A stretch of DNA of 64,000 nt, taken from contig JACSVZ010000012.1 in assembly GCA_014706295.1 (NCBI GenBank), positions 14,688,227 to 14,752,226 on the forward strand, written 5' to 3'. The position numbers and the translations under genes are program-made. The notes under the pieces were generated by a model, which had not been told where the DNA came from, ran no database searches, and was given only the letters and a program-made list of their open reading frames with translations. Shown here piece after piece: positions 35,268-47,475 of the stretch. Every line of letters starts with the position of its first letter. Position 1 is the stretch's first letter. This stretch comes from Lycocorax pyrrhopterus obiensis. Lineage: Eukaryota; Chordata; Aves; Passeriformes; Paradisaeidae.

Positions 35268-35930
35268 GGAGAATCCCAGAATCCCAGACTGCTTTGAGAT
35301 TGGAAGGGACCTTAAAGCCCATCTTGTTCCATGGGCAGGGACACCTTCCACTGTCCCAGGCTGCTCCAAGCCCTGTCCAACCTGGCCTTGGGCACTTCCA
35401 GGGATCCAGGGGCAGCCACAGCTTCTCTGGGCACCCTGTGCCAGGGCCTCCCCACCCTCCCAGGGAACAAGTCCTTCCCAATATCCCATCTATCCCTGCC
35501 CTCTGGCAGTGGGAAGCCATTCCCCGTGTCCTGTCCCTCCATCCCTTGTCCCAAGTCCGTCTGCAGCTCTCCTGAAGCCTCTTCAGGCACTGGAAGGGTC
35601 TGTAAGGTCTCCCCAGAGTATTCTCTTTTCCAGGCTGAGCAATCCAAATTCTCCCAGCTTTTCCTCATAGCAGAGGTGTTCCATCCCAGTAATCATCATT
35701 GTGGCCTCCTCTGGACTTGCTCCAACATATCCATGTCTTTCCTGTGCTGGAGACCAACAGCTGGATGCAGCATTCCAGGTGGGATCTCACCAAAGCAGAG
35801 CCAGCATTCCTCACTCCCGACAAACCAGGGATGGTTTTCTCCTCACTCCAACCATTCCCACAAGAAGATCCAAGCTTGGAGTCACCCGCCACACCACCAC
35901 AGCAGTGAAACCACCCCAGCATCTCCTCTG
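35268..35930 (-). mobile_element. CR1 LINE 3' fragment, antisense, long copy
   Basis: On + runs from agaatcccagaatcccagac through accttaaagcccatcttgtt, gctgctccaagccctgtcca, gccagggcctccccaccctc, aatatcccatctatccctgc, tcttttccaggctgagcaat, cagcttttcctcatagcaga, catccatgtctttcctgtgc-like text and ggatgcagcattccaggtgg. It is the longest CR1 piece in the window, about 650 bp, and lies in SBK1 intron 1. Confidence 0.88.
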
Positions 35931-38900
35931 ATGTCTTCAGGGCACTGCCTCACCCTCCGTCACCTCGCGAGCACAAACCCCGGGCAGCCAGGGACATGGG
36001 GAGGGCACTCGGTGGCTGCAGGTGGATGAGGATGGACAGAGAGAGCCCAGGTGGTGCCCATGGGCTGAGCCCCATGCAGGGGCTGTGACAGCCACCCCAA
36101 ATGGTGCCAGACACCCCACACAGCACCTGCAGCACCCCACAGTCAGGATCATACACGAGGATCCTCCCAGCTCCTTCCCAACAAGGCTGAGTCGGATCTC
36201 CAACTTTCCCTCCTTCCTTCCTTCCCCCCTTCCTTCCCCCTGCCTGTCATCCCAAACCAAAGCTCAGCTTCTTCACTTATTATAGTTATATTTTTTCCCT
36301 GGGAAGTTGGGGAAAAAATAGAAAAGGAACTTCAACATCATGATGTTCCAAAAATGTAACAGTTTGACTCATAAGATCTCCGAAGCAGCTCATCTCCATA
36401 GTGTTTCATTGGCCCCCTGGCAGAGGAGCACCATCTCAGCGTCTGGGTGCTGGAGGTGGAGGTGGATCAGCAGCAGCTCGCTGGAGGCAGGGCTGAGAAC
36501 AGCCCCCAGCATCCTGCACGAAGAATTCCGGCTACGCTTGGATTTACGATTGCGCTCATCAATGTCCCTTAATTAACCGGCGTTGAAATGCAATTATTCA
36601 AGTCGGGAAGGTTGGGTTTGAGGAAAAACCCTGCTGGTTGGATGGGAGAGAGGAGAGGGAGGACTGGCAGCTTGTGGAAGTGCTCTCCAAGTCAAGGGCT
36701 GTTTGCTGTTCCCCTTGGCTCAGCCTGTTGGGGTTTCCAGGTGTCTCCTTCCCAACCAGCAACCGAGGAACATCCATGGGAAGCAGGGATCCCGCCAAGT
36801 CCGGTCCCGTGCTGCGGCGTGGGCTGGCACAGCTGGCACCGGGATGTGCTGCCAGGGATTGGGATGTGCCGGGATCCTGCTGCAGTGCCGCCGGCACGGC
36901 CGGCTCCGAGCAGCACCCCCCACCTCGTCAGGGCTAACGGGAACACGGAGCCATCGCCGATCCCAGGAGAAGCCAAACAGCGGCGGTGACCAAAATACCG
37001 ACGCGCCGAGGCCAAGGAAAGCGTAAACGCAGAAGTTTTCATTAAAAATTGAAAGGCTCTTAAAAACATGTTGGGTTTGATGCGAGCAGCGAAGCGGGGC
37101 GGCAGCGGGAGGCGGCGAGAGCTCGGTTCCAGCTCTGTGCACTCCCAGGGACAGCAGGGATGCGGGAATAGCGGACACGGAGGGAGAGCAGTGCCAGTGT
37201 GGCAGGAGATGCCACCAGCTTGGCCTGGCCGGGTTTGAGGTCCCACATCCTTCTGCAGCCAGGCCAGTCACAGCAGGGACCACCTGTGTGGCCACGCACC
37301 AGGTCGGGTCACTCCAGAGCCAAAACGGGGCCTTTTCCCGGCACCCCGGCTCCTCTCCCGCCCCAAATCCCTGGAAGACAGGAGTCAGCACCGTGCCCGG
37401 AGGAAGCCAAACCCACCTCTCCACCTCTCCAGGTGTTTCAGGTGTTCCTGAAGGAGCTTTCCCAAGCAGGGAGGAAGGATGCGCATCCCGGCTGAGTCCT
37501 GGCAAAGCCCCCCGCGGCTCAGGATCCCGGGAATGACAAAGAGGCAGCGAAGCTGCTGCCACGTGGCCCCGGGACCTGCCGCTCACCACAGGCGGTTCCT
37601 GCCGTCATCTCCGCATCCTGAGCCATTTCTCCTACTATTCAGACTAAAATTGTTCTGTGTTTAAGCTTCAGAACCGTTTATCTCATTGAGTGAGGAGGAT
37701 AATCCACCCACCTCTTCCTTGCTCCCTGGCAGGTATTTATAGGCAGCCACTCGTCTCCCGTCGGCAGCTGCCGCTCCTCTTCCCAAACCTCCCGGCTCCA
37801 TCCCCGGCACCGTGGAGCAGATCCCGGAAGGACATTATCCCGTATCCAGAGCCCAGCATCCTGCCAGGAGCTGAGGCTCGCACCTCCAGTCCTGCCCCAG
37901 CGCTGTTCCCTGCCGGGGGATGCTTTGCCCTGCTCTGCATCCCGCTCCACATCCCGATCCGCCGCACGCCCAGCCCCGGGCACATCGGCTCTGCCGATAA
38001 CTAATTGCAAACTCATTAAGAGCTCATTGAGAGGAGCAGAGGCCGCCCGGGAGAGTTGCCCCAGGCTCCGGCAGCGGAGGCTGCTGGAGCGGCGGCTGCT
38101 TGGAAATTAAGAGGGAAAGGGGGAAAAAAATCCCTCTGGCCACATCAGAGACTGACAGAAAAACAACCCGGTTATTAAGGGAGGTTACAGGAAAAGGGTT
38201 TGGGCTGAGCCTGGTGCAGGGTTGAGCGCCGGGGGCTGGGACTCGCACCATGGGCTGCTCTGGGGCAGGGAATTGGGAAGATGAAGGGAAAATCTCTGCA
38301 GGGCAGGGGCTCTGCAAGACCCAGATTCCTCTTTAAAGAGGGGAGAAACGTGAAATGCAGCAGCGGGATGGGCACAGGCTCACACTGCTCTGTCCTTGCA
38401 CTTGGCAGAGCTTTGATTTCTCGTTTTCCCATCCCCAAGCCCTCAGTTAAGAGCAGGTAACACCGACTCCCACCCAAGCCCAGCAGGCTGGAGGCCAGGG
38501 CACCCATGAGGAGGGAGCTCCCTGCCTCCACACCCCAACCAGCTTCCAAACCTGCCCCGTTTTCCCCTAAACCACGCACTGAGCCAGCAAAGTCACGCCC
38601 TGGGCCCTGCCAGAGCCATCCCCTCTCCCAGTTCTCCACATGCCAGCACCACCCTGGTGTCACTGGGACGAGGGGCCAGTGGTGCTTTGGCCGTGCCCCG
38701 CATTGAGCCGCTGCCTCCCAGCGCCCCACTCCATTTCCAGCCCCTGCCACCTCCGTTCCTGCCTGACCCCGTTCCAGGGACATCCTCTCCTCTCTTCCAT
38801 GCCGCTGGGACCCGCACACCAGATATGAGCTGTGCTTCCCGGGGGCTGTGGCACGCTGGAGCCCAGGGAGGGCTCGCAAAGGCACCTTGGCCTAATGAGG

Positions 38901-40604
38901 ACAACGTGGCTGTGGGGGCAGGACGGGAATCTCGCCGGGGCTCGGAGCCATCAGTGCCCACCATGGCCAGGCAGGCTCCAGCCAGGCCAGCCGCCACCTC
39001 CCGCCTCGCCCAGAGCACCAAAACAGGCACAGGGAAAGGTTCCTGCACCCACGTGCCAACCCAGGGCCACCCAAAGCCGCTCAGGACAAGCCGAGTGTGT
39101 CCGGGAGGTGGCTGGTCACGCACGGCACAGGGACATTGGCTGCTGGCAGTGGTTTGGGGACAGCCACTCTGCCAGCATCCCGCAGCCCAGCAGGAGCAGC
39201 CACCCCAAGGAGGCCGTGGATGGGGCACATCTCCATGTCCGACTGGCCCCGCAGCAGCAGGACAGCGCCGGGAAACGCTGGAGCACCACTGACACCACCA
39301 GAACCAGCACCAAACCTCCACCGAAGCACCCGCAGCAGCTGGGACTCCCCAGTGCCCCCAGTTTAGGACCAAATTGGCACCGAATTCCAAGTTATCCAGC
39401 AATTCTCATACCAGCTCCTTGCCTAGACCAGAGCAGCCTGCTCAGCAGCAGGATTGTCTTCGGCAAAGCCAACGAACGCCCCGCCAGGCACGGGCTCCCC
39501 GTCAGCAGGAGCTGCTCTCCTGGTGCAGATGTTCCAGCTGCAGGGCAGGGTCAGGCCCTGTCACACCCATCCATGGTGTCCCCTGCTGCAGGAGCCATCT
39601 CCCATCCTGGCCATCAGCCTGTGGTAAGCTTCCTCAGCCTTTGGTCCCAGGATTCAGGTTTCGCAGACAAATTTGGGAAGAGCAAACAAAGCAGTGCCAG
39701 GACTCTCTCCTCCGACAGCTCCCGGGGAGCCACCACTCCTCCTTCCTGCCACCGTTCCCTGTGCCCTCTGCACTGCTCTCCCGGAGCTGCCAGCAGGATT
39801 TTGCCTCATCCACACCGGGCTGTCTCCGTCCATCGGCCCCGATGACAGGACCTTGGCTGCCTTTCAGTGCTTCGGCCTCCCGGGATTTTTGCTGCCGAGC
39901 AGGATGGCTTCGTTAGGACCTCAGCTCCTCCAGCCTGCAGCTCCTCCCGCCTTTGCCGCCAGCACCGGGGATTTATGATTACTTCATTGTTTGATTGGTT
40001 TCATCAGCCTGTCATCATCTCCCTCCCAAAACTCTTCCGCCAGCGCCGGCAGCACCGCACGGGTGGGATCTGCAAAGACAAACGCCCCGAGCGGCACCTG
40101 CCCGACCCCGCGGCAGGGCCAGCCGGCCCTCGGCCCCGCTCGCTCCTGGCGACAACAGGGACACGTCCCTCTACCACAAAATCCAGCCCTGACTCCACTC
40201 CCAGGGGCTCTCTGTGCCCCGGGCATCGCCCCCTGCTCAGCCTGCCGCCGACTGGGATGCTCCCAGGAAGGAGGGTGCTGCCACCACTGCCGCGGTCTCC
40301 TCCCGCAGCACCCCGGGCAGGGCACGGTGACACGGTGACACCGGGCGGGTCGGGGGCTCGGCACGCGGACACCCAGCTCCCACCTTTGCCTCCCCGTGGG
40401 CAGCACCCCGATGCCGGGTCCGGGACAGAGAAGTGCCGCGGCCGGGCCACCCTGCCCCAAGTCCCCGAGCTGTGCTGGGGCTCCCGGCTGGCGTCGCCCG
40501 CCCGCGGCCACGGCGGCAGCGAGGCCGGACCTGGAGGAAAGTGGGTCACGCTCCCCCTTCCCCGCTGCGGCCGGGGAGACGCCGGTGTGGGATAGAGGCC
40601 GGCC

Positions 40605-41010
40605 CTGCGGCCAGGGGACAGCAGGGGACAGCAGGGGACAGCAGGGGAGGTGAAAGGGGAGATGGGGGAGGTGATGAGGGGACACAAGGAGACAGGAGGG
40701 GACGTGATGAAGGGACGCGAGGGGAGACAAGGAGAGATGACGAGAGGAGATGACACGGGGAGATGACGAGGGGACAAGAGAGGACACGATGAGGAGAGAC
40801 AATGAGGGGAAACGAGGGGAGATGATAGACGGGGCACGAGGGGAGATGACAGGAGGACATGAGGGGACATGAGGGGAGGTGATAGGGAAGACAGGAAGCT
40901 GGTGAGGGAAGACAAGGGGAGGTGAGGGAACATGAGGGGAAACAAGGGGAGATGAGATGGGGAGATGGTGAGGAGACACAAGGGGACACAATGAGGGGAC
41001 ACGAGGGGAC
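40605..41010 (+). repeat. Polypurine, G/A-rich degenerate repeat
   Basis: Loose 10-20 bp units built from gacagcagggg, gagatgacgagggg, gacacgagggg and gggaggtga. The + strand is strongly purine-biased for 400 bases; in the SBK1 sense it is polypyrimidine. About 500 bases downstream of the SBK1 first-exon donor. Confidence 0.8.
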
Positions 41011-41099
41011 ACGGCCTGAGCTGCCCCCGAGGCCGCCTCTCCCTGCTCTCCCCTTCCCCTGTTCCCAGCTGCCTTCCAGCTCAGCGCACCCTTCCAGAC

Positions 41100-41960
41100 C
41101 CCCCCAAACCCGCCGGGAGCCCCCAGGGAGCAGCCCCGCGGCCCCAGCTCCGCTCGGTGTCACTCACGCCCCTCCGTCCCCGTCCCTCCCCCTCGCCCCC
41201 CCGCCGTACCGGGGCCGCCCGGGGCGCAGGTGCCACCGGCCGCAGGAGGGACCCGGGGCGGGGGGTCGGCCGATCCCGGGGGCAGCGCCCGCACCGCGCG
41301 GTGCCCACCCCGCTCCATTCATCCCGGAGCGCCGGTTGTACCGGGATGGGGGTTTTGTCCCCTCCCCGCGCCGTGCGGGCAAACAAAGGGCGGCCTCGGT
41401 ACCGGGCGGGCAGCGCCCCCCGCACCCCCGTCCCCGCACCCCCATTCCCGTATCCTCATCCCCGCACCCCCGTCCCCGCACCCCATCCCCGCACCGCCGC
41501 CTTACCGGAGGGGCGAGCCGCCGCCGCGCCCCGTCCCCGGCGGGAGAGGAGCCGCCGCCGCCGCCGCCGCCGCGCTCCGCCCGCCCCGCCGGGCTCCTCA
41601 TGCCGCGGCCCCGCCGCCGCCGGAGGAGCGGAGCGGAGGGAGCGGAGCGGAGGGAGCGGAGGGAGCGGAGCGCGGCGCCCCCCGCAGCCCCCGGCAGCGC
41701 CCGCCCCGCGCCGCGCTCCGCCCGCACCGGCACCGGCGCCGCCCCGGGGAGGGAGCGCGGAGCGGGAGGAGCGGGAGGCGCGGGGGGGCTCCGCCGCCGG
41801 CCCCGCGGGGATGGGGGGATGCGGAATGAGCGATGCGGGACGCGGGGCGCTGCTTGTCCCCGCCCCCCCGGTGTAGCCGGGGGGAGTCGGTGCGGGAGCA
41901 GCCCAGGAAAGGGGGGTCGGGGCTGAGCCGCCCCCTCCCCGCCGGGTGCGGAGCTCCGGT
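41100..41960 (-). promoter_or_regulatory. SBK1: CpG island promoter of SBK1
   Basis: 860 bases with very high GC and frequent CG steps (gccgccgccgcc, gcgctccgcccgcccc), GC-box-like ggggcgggg motifs near 41,256 and repeated gagcggagcggagg units at 41,630-41,670. No TATA box is apparent. A typical housekeeping-type dispersed start is likely. Confidence 0.75.
41506..41780 (-). other. SBK1: SBK1 non-coding first exon (inferred)
   Basis: The coding exon starts with an acceptor 8 bases before the ATG, so an upstream 5' UTR exon must exist. The best - strand donor in the CpG island is CTCCG/GTAAG (exon end 41506). The right boundary, the transcription start, is a guess within the island. Very GC-rich with (GCC)n runs at about 41,540-41,570. 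Confidence 0.5.
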
Positions 41961-42249
41961 ACCGCGGGTTCGGCTCGGAGCAGCCCACGGCGCTGGGGAC
42001 AATGGGGATGGGAGCGGTGCTCCGCAGGGGGAGGCTTCACACCCAACCCCACCCGAGCACCCCGACAGTCCCAGCTTGGAGCATCTGGGGGTCACCCGCT
42101 CTGTGCAGCCGGAATGCCCAAGCACAGGACCCTGTCCTGCTGCCCGCTGCTTCCCTGGGCCCCGCTGTCCTTGAGCCTTCCAAGACTCTGTTCCCTCTCC
42201 TTTGGCACAGGTGATGCCTCCCTGGTGTGAGTGATGCCCGCCCTGGGTC

Positions 42250-42410
42250 AGGGAATGGTTTGGGTTAGAAGGGACCTTCAGGATCATCTCATTCCAACTC
42301 TTGCCATGGGACACCTTCCACTATCCCAGGCTGCTCCAAGCCCTGTCCAACCTGGCCTTGGACGCTTCAGAGATGGGGTGGCCGCAGCCTCTCTGGGCAC
42401 CCTGTGCCAC
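42250..42410 (-). mobile_element. CR1 LINE 3' end, antisense
   Basis: On +: ggaatggtttgggttagaag, ggaccttcaggatcatctca, cttgccatgggacaccttcc, gctgctccaagccctgtcca, ctctgggcaccctgtgcca. It has lost the ggcagg segment after ccatggg. Confidence 0.88.
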
Positions 42411-43713
42411 CATGGCACAGGTGATGCCCACCATGGCACAGGCAGCCCCCCAAAACACAGCTCCTCGATGTGTGCAGGACACGTGGCTTCCCCCGTGGCT
42501 CATGGATGGCGGGAACGTTCAAGCCAAGCCACGGAATGCCAGATGAGGCAGAGACATCACGGGGGCTTCCCTTCAGGTGCCTTAAATTTGGCGACACTTT
42601 CAGCAAGTGATGCCAGAACTGGGCACCAGGAGCTCCCAGGCACCTCCAGCCTGGGGGACAGTGACAGCTCTCCCGGAGGAAGGCGAGGCGTTCGCAATGT
42701 GCTCCCCCTTGGAGCATCCCTGGACACACCTCGTCTTCCCGGATTTGCTTCTGTGCGCACCAAGGCCAAGCAGGGATGTTTATCACAGGCCAGGATTTGC
42801 TCTGGGGCTTCCTTATCCCTCAGCTGGGTGCCAGATCCCTTCACTCCCGCGATGCCACTTTAAAGGGACCCACAGTCGTGGGGCTGCCCCACCCTCCGAA
42901 GGGGACCACGGACTGTTCCCACACACCAGCTGTACCCTCTCCGCTGGGACCGGGGCCGTCCCACTGCCCCCCGAGGCCCCCCAAAGCGGGGAGGGCCGGG
43001 GAGCCATCGGCACTGACTCACGGATGGCTCTGCTCCGCTCGCGCTGAGGATGCAGAGCAATTAAGTCTTTTCATGAATGACTTTAAGGCAAGAGGCTGAA
43101 TCACACTCCGGCGCTCCGCTTTCATTTGTGCCGGCATCGGCTGTGCCGCTGTCACCCTCTGCCCGCCCGGCAGCTGCTCGCGGGGCACCGCGGGAGGAGC
43201 GGCTGCGGCTCCCGGGGCCGGTCCCCTCCATCCCCCTCCGCTCGCCGGTTCCTGCCACAGCTCCCGGCTCCTGAGGCTGGGATGCTCCGAGTGTGGCTGG
43301 TTCCCACCGGGCGGGAGGCACGGGAATGGCATTGGGAGGAGAAATGCTGGAGCGCAGTGACCCAGCCACCCGGGTCGGAGCGGCTGCCGTGGGGCTGGGA
43401 CGGGCTGGCACAGGGCAGGAAAGCATCTGAGGAGTGAAGGAGTGGGAAAGAGGAAAACTGGGAGATGGGCAGAGCAGGGGTGCTCCCTGTGTCCCCGCAG
43501 CAGCAGCCACAGGCCAGGGAAAGCCACGGCCGCCTTCCTTTCATGCCCCGCTCCACGGGCCGCCAGGGATGGGGTGGGTCCAGCCTCGCCCCTTCCCACG
43601 GCCCCTCTCCCCCGCCGTGTCCCCTGCCTGTCCTTGCCAGGCCATCCTGGCTCCCGCAGCCTCCCGCTCGCGGCGTTCCGAGCGGCTCCTCTGAGCTCTG
43701 TGTCAACTCTCTC

Positions 43714-43723
43714 CCTATTTATA
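43714..43723. promoter_or_regulatory. MEF2-type or TATA-like element
   Basis: CTATTTATAG matches the MEF2 consensus YTAWWWWTAR exactly. It is an isolated AT decamer in GC-rich DNA, 1.8 kb upstream of the SBK1 island; it could equally be a TATA box of an unseen transcript. Chance is possible. Confidence 0.25.
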
Positions 43724-43917
43724 GCTCGGGGCTGTTTCTAGGTCAGGCGGGAGGCGCCGCTGCCCGGGGAGCCAGCCCAGGGACCGTGGCGGGGCTGCAG
43801 GGACAGTGTCACACGCCCCACACGTGGGTCAGCTCCCGGTGTTACCACCCTGGTGCTTGAGGATGGGCTGTGCTGTGCCCTGGGCACACAGGGGCTGAGC
43901 TGGCCCTGGGACCAGCT

Positions 43918-44396
43918 GGGCCTGGCAGAGCTTCGTGGGATTCTGTGGGACTCCGTGGGGCTTGGCAGGGCTTTGTGGGGCTCCGTGGGGCTCCATGGGG
44001 CTCTGTGGGGCTCTGTAGGGCTCATCAGGGCTCCATGGGACTCCATGGAGTTCAGCAGGTCGTCATGGGACTTTGTAGGGCTCAGCAGGGCTCTTTGGGA
44101 CTCCTTGGGGCTCTGTGGAACTCAGTAGGGCTCCGTGGGGCTCTGTGGGCTCCATGGGGCTCAGTGGGGCTGTGTGGGGCTCCGTGGGGCTCAAGAGGGC
44201 TCCTTGAGCTTCTGTGGGAGTCCATGTGGCTCTGTGGGGATCTGTGGGGCTCCATAAGGATCTGTGGGGCTCCATAGGGATCTGTGGGGCTCCGCGGGGC
44301 TCCTCAGAGCTCGCCAGGCCTCCGTGGGGCTCAGCAGGGCTCCATGTGACTCCTGGGGGTTCCATGGGGCTCCGTGGGGCTCCTCAGGTCCCTCTG
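43918..44396 (+). repeat. Minisatellite of 10 bp units (GGGGCTCCGT)
   Basis: About 45 units of gggctctgtg / gggctccatg / gggatctgtg, mostly 10 bp, with 20-30 bp higher-order groups. + strand is G/T-rich. Frames through it (GLCGALWGS; PTEPHRAP on -) are artefacts. Confidence 0.95.
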
Positions 44397-45723
44397 GGGC
44401 GTCCCTGCCCCTCGGCAGCACGTGGGTCACACACACGCCGAGCCGTAGTAACACCAGTTGTACCAGGGAGCGCCGGCACAGAGCTCGTGGTCTTCAAAGC
44501 GCTCCCAGAATATTAATAACTAATTAAGATTAACGAGATGAAAGGAGCCAGATCAAACATGTTTATCACCTCGTGCAATCCCAAACCGTGCAAAGAGCCC
44601 CCGCCTCCCCGAGGGACCACGAGAGCCCCTGGAATTTGTGCTCGGAAAGGGAATATCCGGCTCATGCCACGGGATGTGCTTGGACAGGGTGGGCAGCGGG
44701 AAATGACCCGGAAAGCCCAAAATATTCCCAGCGTGCCAAATCCCCTCGGAACTCAGCGAGAAGGTCGCTGGTCCCTTCGGCATCGCTCGGTCGGAGCGGG
44801 AGCCGAGGGCTGAGCCCGCACGGCCGCGGGCCGGGCTCCCGGGGCCACCGCCGCCTCTCACGCTCCGGTGACGGGAGCCAAACCTGCCGGGGCTGCTGCG
44901 GGGATGCTGGGAAGGAGCAGCGGAGGGAAGGAGGGAGGGAAGGAGCGAGCGGAGCACGCCGGGAGCCGCAGCACGGGCGGAGGGGACCCGCTCATCCCGG
45001 GGGGCTCCGGCGTGTCCCGCCTGCGGGGCCAGCACCACCCGCCCCGGCCCGGGGGGCACCGCCCGTGTCGGGGGCGCCGGGTGTCCCCTCGGTCCCTGGG
45101 GACAGCGCCCATCCACGGGGATTCCCGGGGGAAAGGGGTGGTGGGAGCTGCTTCCCGGAGCGCGGGGCGAGGGGCTCGGAGCCCCCAGCTCGGTGTCCCC
45201 CATGCGGTGACAGCCGGGGGGAGATTCCCGGGGGCTGCTCTCAAGGGACGCAGCCCGGGAGCCGCGGGACTGCCCCGCTGGGGGTGGGCACACGCCAAGC
45301 CCCTGCCAGCCACCCTCGGGGTGCCGCCCCCGGCCCAGAGCCCGTCCCGTGCTCCCGGGGGCTGGGATGGGCCGAGCAGGGCGGGGCACAGCGCCCTGAG
45401 GATGGATCCCCCGGGCCGGGCTGCGGCAGGACCGGCCGCATTTGGGATCTTGGGAACGGTGTTGACCCCGGAGCACAATGACGGCTGTTGAGCTGCTGGG
45501 ATGGAAGGGGACGGGAGGGGGTTCTTTGGGACGGGCTGCTGGGGAAAAGAAACAGAACGGGTTTCTTCGAGGGGAAGGAGGGAGTGAACTGGGGGCACCG
45601 GGGGAGCCACGGGGCCCGCCCTGGCACCCCGGTACCCCGGTACCCTGGTACCCCAAACCGCCCGGCACCTGCCGGCCGCCGCCTCCACTCGCTGCCCGTT
45701 CTCCTGGCACCATCTAGAGGCTG

Positions 45724-45915
45724 CGGGGACGGGCACGGGGGCACAGACACGCGGGGACGGGGACGGGGACGGACACAGGGAGGCGGACACGGCGGGGCAG
45801 ACACGGAGGGACGGGCACCGGGGACAGACACGGGGGGACTGACATAGGGGAAAAGACGTGGGGACAGACACGGGGGGACTGACATGAAGGGACAAACACG
45901 TGGGGACAGACATGC
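45724..45915 (+). repeat. GGGGACAGACACG short tandem repeat
   Basis: About 13 degenerate units of ggggacagacacg, some shortened to ggggacgg, others extended with gggactgacat. Purine-rich on +. Confidence 0.85.
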
Positions 45916-47413
45916 CACGCATTGCTCCTGGCACAGAGGGCAGGACCAGGGCCGGGCGCCGGGGCGGTGACAGAGCAGGGAGCACCTCTGGCAGCACCTC
46001 CTGTCACCCCGGGGGAGCCCACCCCGGTGGGGCTGTGCTGGAGGTGACAGGCGATGGCAGCTGTGTCCCCACGGGATGGGGACAGACTCAGGGACAAGCT
46101 GGTGACAACCAAGTCAGGGTGTTCAGGGACCGGGACACACACACCCACCCCAGTGCAGCCCACCTTGAAGCAAGGCAGCACAGGGAGAAGCCTCTGGGCA
46201 CAAGCCATGAGTGTCCGTCCCTCGCCGTCCCCCCAAGGAGGGAGGAGTGGTCCCTGCAGCCACCACGCAGGACCCTGGGCCACCACACTGCCACCCCAGG
46301 TGCTCCCTCCCTAGCTGAGAATGTCAAACTCATGCCACCTGTGGCCTGACACAGGCTGGATGCCACTGGTCAGCTCTGACCTCGAGTTGGGCCATGGGAC
46401 AGGAGCCCTGGGAGTTCTGTGCACCCCTCCAGCCAGCAGCACCCACACGCAGGCCTGGCACCCCTGTTTCGATCCCTGGTACCCCTGTTCCCCCCACCTG
46501 GGCAGTGACTCACGGGAACTGAGGCTCCAAAAACTCATGATTTACACCAAAACAAATCCTACATCTTCCTCGGCCCGGGAGGAAGGACAGACTGCCTGGA
46601 TGGATCCAGCTGACAGCTCTGAGAGCCCCCCAGACCTCCAGTGCCTGGAGGGCTCCTGGCTGGAGCAGGCAGGGGCTCTGCTCGGGGCTGGCAGCGTGGG
46701 ACAGGAGCCGGCAGTGGCTCAGTGCCACGGAGGAGCAGTTGGGCACACCATGTGCCAGCATTCACACCTCGCATCCCTGCCGGCTGCCCGGCTAATTCCG
46801 GCACTGCCACATTCTCCTTGGCTGCCGCTCAGCAGCGCCGATGGGAGAGGAGATCTCGGGGAAGGGGGAGGCGAGCGCCGGTGCTGCTGCCGAGAGGGGC
46901 AGGCCTCGGGGAGCCTCGTGGCTCTCCTTGTGCACCCCCCAACTGCACCGGGCCCCCGGCCCCAGCCGGGCAGGGAGGAGCAGAGACTGCCCAGGGACCC
47001 TGCTCAGGTGAGCGGGGCTGGGTGGGATGGCTCCAGGATGGATTTGGGATGGCTCTGGGATGGCTCCGGGAGGCCGTGGGTGCCCACAGCCGCACTGCTC
47101 TCATGGGCACAGCAGCACCGCTGAGCTGGCACGGCACGGCAGGGGATGCTCGCTGGGCTCCCTGGAGAGCTGCTGCCAGGGAAGCCCATCCCGGATGGAC
47201 ACACGTGCTCTGCGCGCAGCCTCTCCCGGCACAGCCCCGGCTCCGGACTCCTCTGGCCAGGAGAGGCTGCGCCTGCTCCCCAGGAAACTTTGGCCCGGCC
47301 CGCGCCAGGCGCTGTCCCAGCGCGGCTCGGTGCCCCGCTCCCGTGCCATCCCTACCGTGGGTCCCCAGCAGCGCTGTGTGCCCCCGGGGCTGTCCCGGGG
47401 TGGCGGCACTGAC

Positions 47414-47475
47414 CTGTGCAGGTGCAGGGGCTGCAGCTCCTCTTTCTGGAAGCAGACGAAGCAGAAGGAATCCAT
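47414..47475 (-). CDS. Possible first coding exon, unknown gene (weak)
   Basis: On - : ATG at 47475-47473 in good context (G at -3, G at +4), 20 codons reading MDSFCFVCFQKEELQPLHLH, then AG and a donor CAG/GTCAGT at 47413. Nearly all third positions are G or C, as in real avian exons, and two Cys sit three residues apart. No partner exon or homologue was recognised, so this may be chance in a GC-rich patch. Confidence 0.2.

Larger units (their letters stand above)
34501..41505 (-). other. SBK1: SBK1 intron 1 (large)
   Basis: About 7 kb from the inferred 5' exon donor (CTCCG/GTAAG, 41506/41505) to the acceptor at 34501. Holds the CCCAT array, a long CR1 copy (35,268-35,930), AT-rich islands that may be regulatory (36,285-36,370; 36,535-36,605; 37,640-37,690; 37,995-38,180; 39,970-40,030) and a polypurine block (40,605-41,010). 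Frames of 100-340 codons inside it have no splice logic. Confidence 0.6.

Noticed and set aside
41081..42314. Many long frames in both directions
   Set aside because: CpG island DNA lacks stop codons because of base composition. Pro/Arg/Ala-rich products without domains.
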